DNA of 64,000 bases from positions 62,001 through 126,000 of the forward strand of contig CAVZOP010000003.1 in the NCBI GenBank assembly GCA_963776935.1. The letters are read 5' to 3'. Under the pieces are notes generated by a model. The model had not been told where the DNA came from, searched no databases, and worked only from the letters and a program-made list of their open reading frames with translations. Of the stretch, positions 62,293 to 64,000 are shown piece after piece. How positions within the stretch are numbered: position 1 is the first letter of the stretch; each line of letters opens with the position of its first letter. The position numbers were made by a program, and so were the translations under genes. The stretch comes from JALOLG01 sp963776935 (GTDB taxonomy: Bacteria > Actinomycetota > Acidimicrobiia > Acidimicrobiales > Ilumatobacteraceae).

Positions 62293-64000
62293 ATGGCGCA
62301 GCAGTTCACCTACTCGCGGTGGGATGGCACGCAGCGTGGATTCGACCTCGACGCCGACTCGCTGTTCGACGAGCTCACCGATGAACTGCTGTACCACGGC
62401 GACGTCAACGCCGCCCTGCGACGGATGATGCACCAGGGCATGCGCGACCGCAACGGCGAGCAGCTGGCCGGGATCCGGGAACTGCTCGAGCAACTCCGGC
62501 GCGAGCGTCAGGACCGCCTCGAGCGTCACGACCTCGGCGGCGTGTACGACGAGATCGCCCGCGAGCTCGACGACATCATCGACGAGGAGCGCCACGCCGT
62601 CGAAAACGCCTTGCGAGCGGCGCAACAGAGCGGCGATCCCCGTCGCGAGCAGAACGCTCGCGACGCCGCCGCCGAGCGCAACATGCGACTCGACCTGATG
62701 CCCGACGACCTGGCCGGCAAGGTGCGCGAGCTCGAGGCGTACGACTTCGAGTCGGCGGAGGCCCGCCAGCGCTTCGAGCAGTTGATGGATCGCCTCCGTG
62801 AGCAGCTGATGCAGCAGATGGTCGACCAGATGAGCGGTGCCGTGCAGAACATGTCGGCGGCCGACATGCAGCGCATGAAGGACATGCTCGCCGGGCTCAA
62901 CGAGATGTTGGAACGGCGCGATCGGGGCGAGGACCCGGGCTTCGAGCAGTTCATGCAGGAGTACGGCGACTTCTTCCCCGAGAACCCCAAGGATCTCGAC
63001 GAGTTGCTCGAGCAGATGGCGCGGCGGATGGCCGCGATGCAGGCGATGCTCAACTCGATGACGCCCGAGCAGCGGGCGCAGCTGCAACAGCTCTCGGACC
63101 AGTTGCTCGACGACATGGACCTGCGCTGGCAGCTCGACCAGCTCGGCGGGCACCTCCAGCAGATGTTCCCGCAGATGGGCTGGCAGCAGTCGTACGACTT
63201 CGAGGGGCAGGATCCGATGGGGTTCGCCCAGGCGATGCAGGCGATGCAGGATCTCGGCGACCTCGACCAGCTCGAGAACCTGCTCCGCAACGCGTCCAAC
63301 CCGGGAGCGCTCGCCGAGGCCGACCTCGACCGGGTACGCGACCTGATGGGGGACGACGCGGCGCGCTCGCTGGAGCGCCTCGCCCAACTCACCAAGATGC
63401 TCGAGGACGCCGGCCTGATCGAGCAGAAGGAGGGCCGCCTCGAACTGACTCCCAAGGGCCTGCGGGCGATCGGGTCCAACACGCTGCGCGACCTGTTCTC
63501 GAAACTGACCAAGGACACCGTCGGCCAGCACGAGGTGAGCCGCATCGGTCTCGGTCACGAACGCACCTACGACACCAAGCCGTACGAGTTCGGTGATCCG
63601 TTCCAGCTCGACCTCCACCGCACGATCCGCAACGCGTTGCGGCGGTCGGGTCCCGGCACGCCGGTGCACCTCGATCCCGACGACTTCGAGATCGAGCGCA
63701 CCGAGCACGTGACACGCTCGTCGACCGTGTTGATGCTCGACCTGTCGTTGTCGATGCCGATGCGCGACAACTTCTTGCCGGCCAAGAAGGTGGCGATGGC
63801 GTTGCACTCGCTGATCTCGTCGCAGTTCCCCGCGACTACCTCGGCCTCGTCGGGTTCAGCGAGACGGCTCGCATCCTCACCGCCCAGCAGTTGCCGGAGG
63901 TGTCGTGGGACTTCGTCTACGGCACCAACATGCAGCACGGGTTCGTGCTGGCGCGCCAACTGCTCGCCCGCCAGACCGGCACCAAGCAGATCATCATGAT
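62293..64000 (+). CDS. VWA-domain protein (MoxR partner type), cut by right edge, one frameshift
   Basis: The N-terminal half (about 1-430) is a helical, Gln/Met/Asp-rich region (DLDELLEQMARRMAAMQAML). The VWA domain starts at STVLMLDLSLSMPMRDN with the MIDAS DxSxS. At about 63826 a base is missing in a C4 run; in the next frame the sequence continues RDYLGLVGFSETARILTAQQ, VSWDFVYGTNMQHGF and TGTKQIIM to the window end. Such proteins work with MoxR-type ATPases in metal chelation or complex assembly. The C-terminus is outside the window. Confidence 0.85.

Noticed and set aside
62152..63807. 551-residue open frame on the minus strand
   Set aside because: Antisense of the VWA gene; composition is a mirror of Gln/Leu-rich coding sequence.

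Overview
The window is about 70% G+C with many GTG starts and tight stop/start overlaps (ATGA, GTGA). It carries an MprAB-like two-component system, an F420-type LLM oxidoreductase, a DUF3097 protein, an EF-G2, an ArfA/OmpATb-like BON-OmpA protein and an intein-bearing PcrA/UvrD. This points to an actinobacterium; the gene mix is most like the Acidimicrobiia (Ilumatobacter-type), but that is inference, since no rRNA marker is present.

Layout. 1-1.28 kb: the edge of a likely RiPP locus, with a divergent HPr-kinase-like gene running off the left edge, a soluble SipW/Sec11-like Ser-His protease, and a 33-codon peptide gene (1127-1228) with its own promoter-like -10, a Shine-Dalgarno site and a terminator hairpin. 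1.3-13.8 kb: GNAT acetyltransferase, aminopeptidase N, PfkB/adenosine kinase, phosphohexomutase, an MprAB-like pair and a secreted acidic protein with a shared upstream motif, an ABC-F ATPase and an LLM oxidoreductase. 13.8-16.4 kb: VOC protein and TetR with a near-perfect operator, then two head-to-head truncated genes (LmbE and PadR remnants). 16.3-25.6 kb: GGDEF-EAL protein, GNAT-like protein, PcrA/UvrD helicase with a 351-residue intein, flavodoxin and EF-G2. 25.7-31.8 kb: B12-binding mutase subunit with sucCD, purH and a YbaK deacylase. 31.9-43 kb: a small ORF translationally coupled to a large LuxR (LAL) regulator, an acyltransferase-SGNH protein, mdh, a purine nucleoside phosphorylase, a Fpg/Nei glycosylase, an SCP2 protein, a DUF4349 lipoprotein and DUF3097. 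43-51.2 kb: phytase-like esterase, NarL-type kinase/regulator pair and sdhCAB. 51-64 kb: a four-gene hydrolase/SnoaL/ABM/crotonase block, GH2 and GH1-like glycosidases, a MoxR-type ATPase, an MBL hydrolase, an ArfA-like protein, a nucleotidyl cyclase and a VWA protein cut by the right edge.

Central metabolism is well represented: mdh, sdhCAB and sucCD give four consecutive TCA steps, and the B12-binding mutase subunit beside sucCD suggests propionate/methylmalonyl-CoA entry at succinyl-CoA. Regulation is rich (two two-component systems, TetR, LAL, cyclic-nucleotide and c-di-GMP enzymes).

Two cautions. First, about 17 conserved genes or gene segments are split by single-base frameshifts, nearly all readable as one extra base and several at runs of four or five G/C. 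The repaired lengths are whole codons, so sequencing or assembly error is likelier than true gene death. Second, several families of intergenic hairpin or tandem repeats sit at gene ends and explain most non-coding stretches. No gene-free stretch exceeds 300 bases. I saw no rRNA, tRNA, CRISPR array, IS element or prophage.
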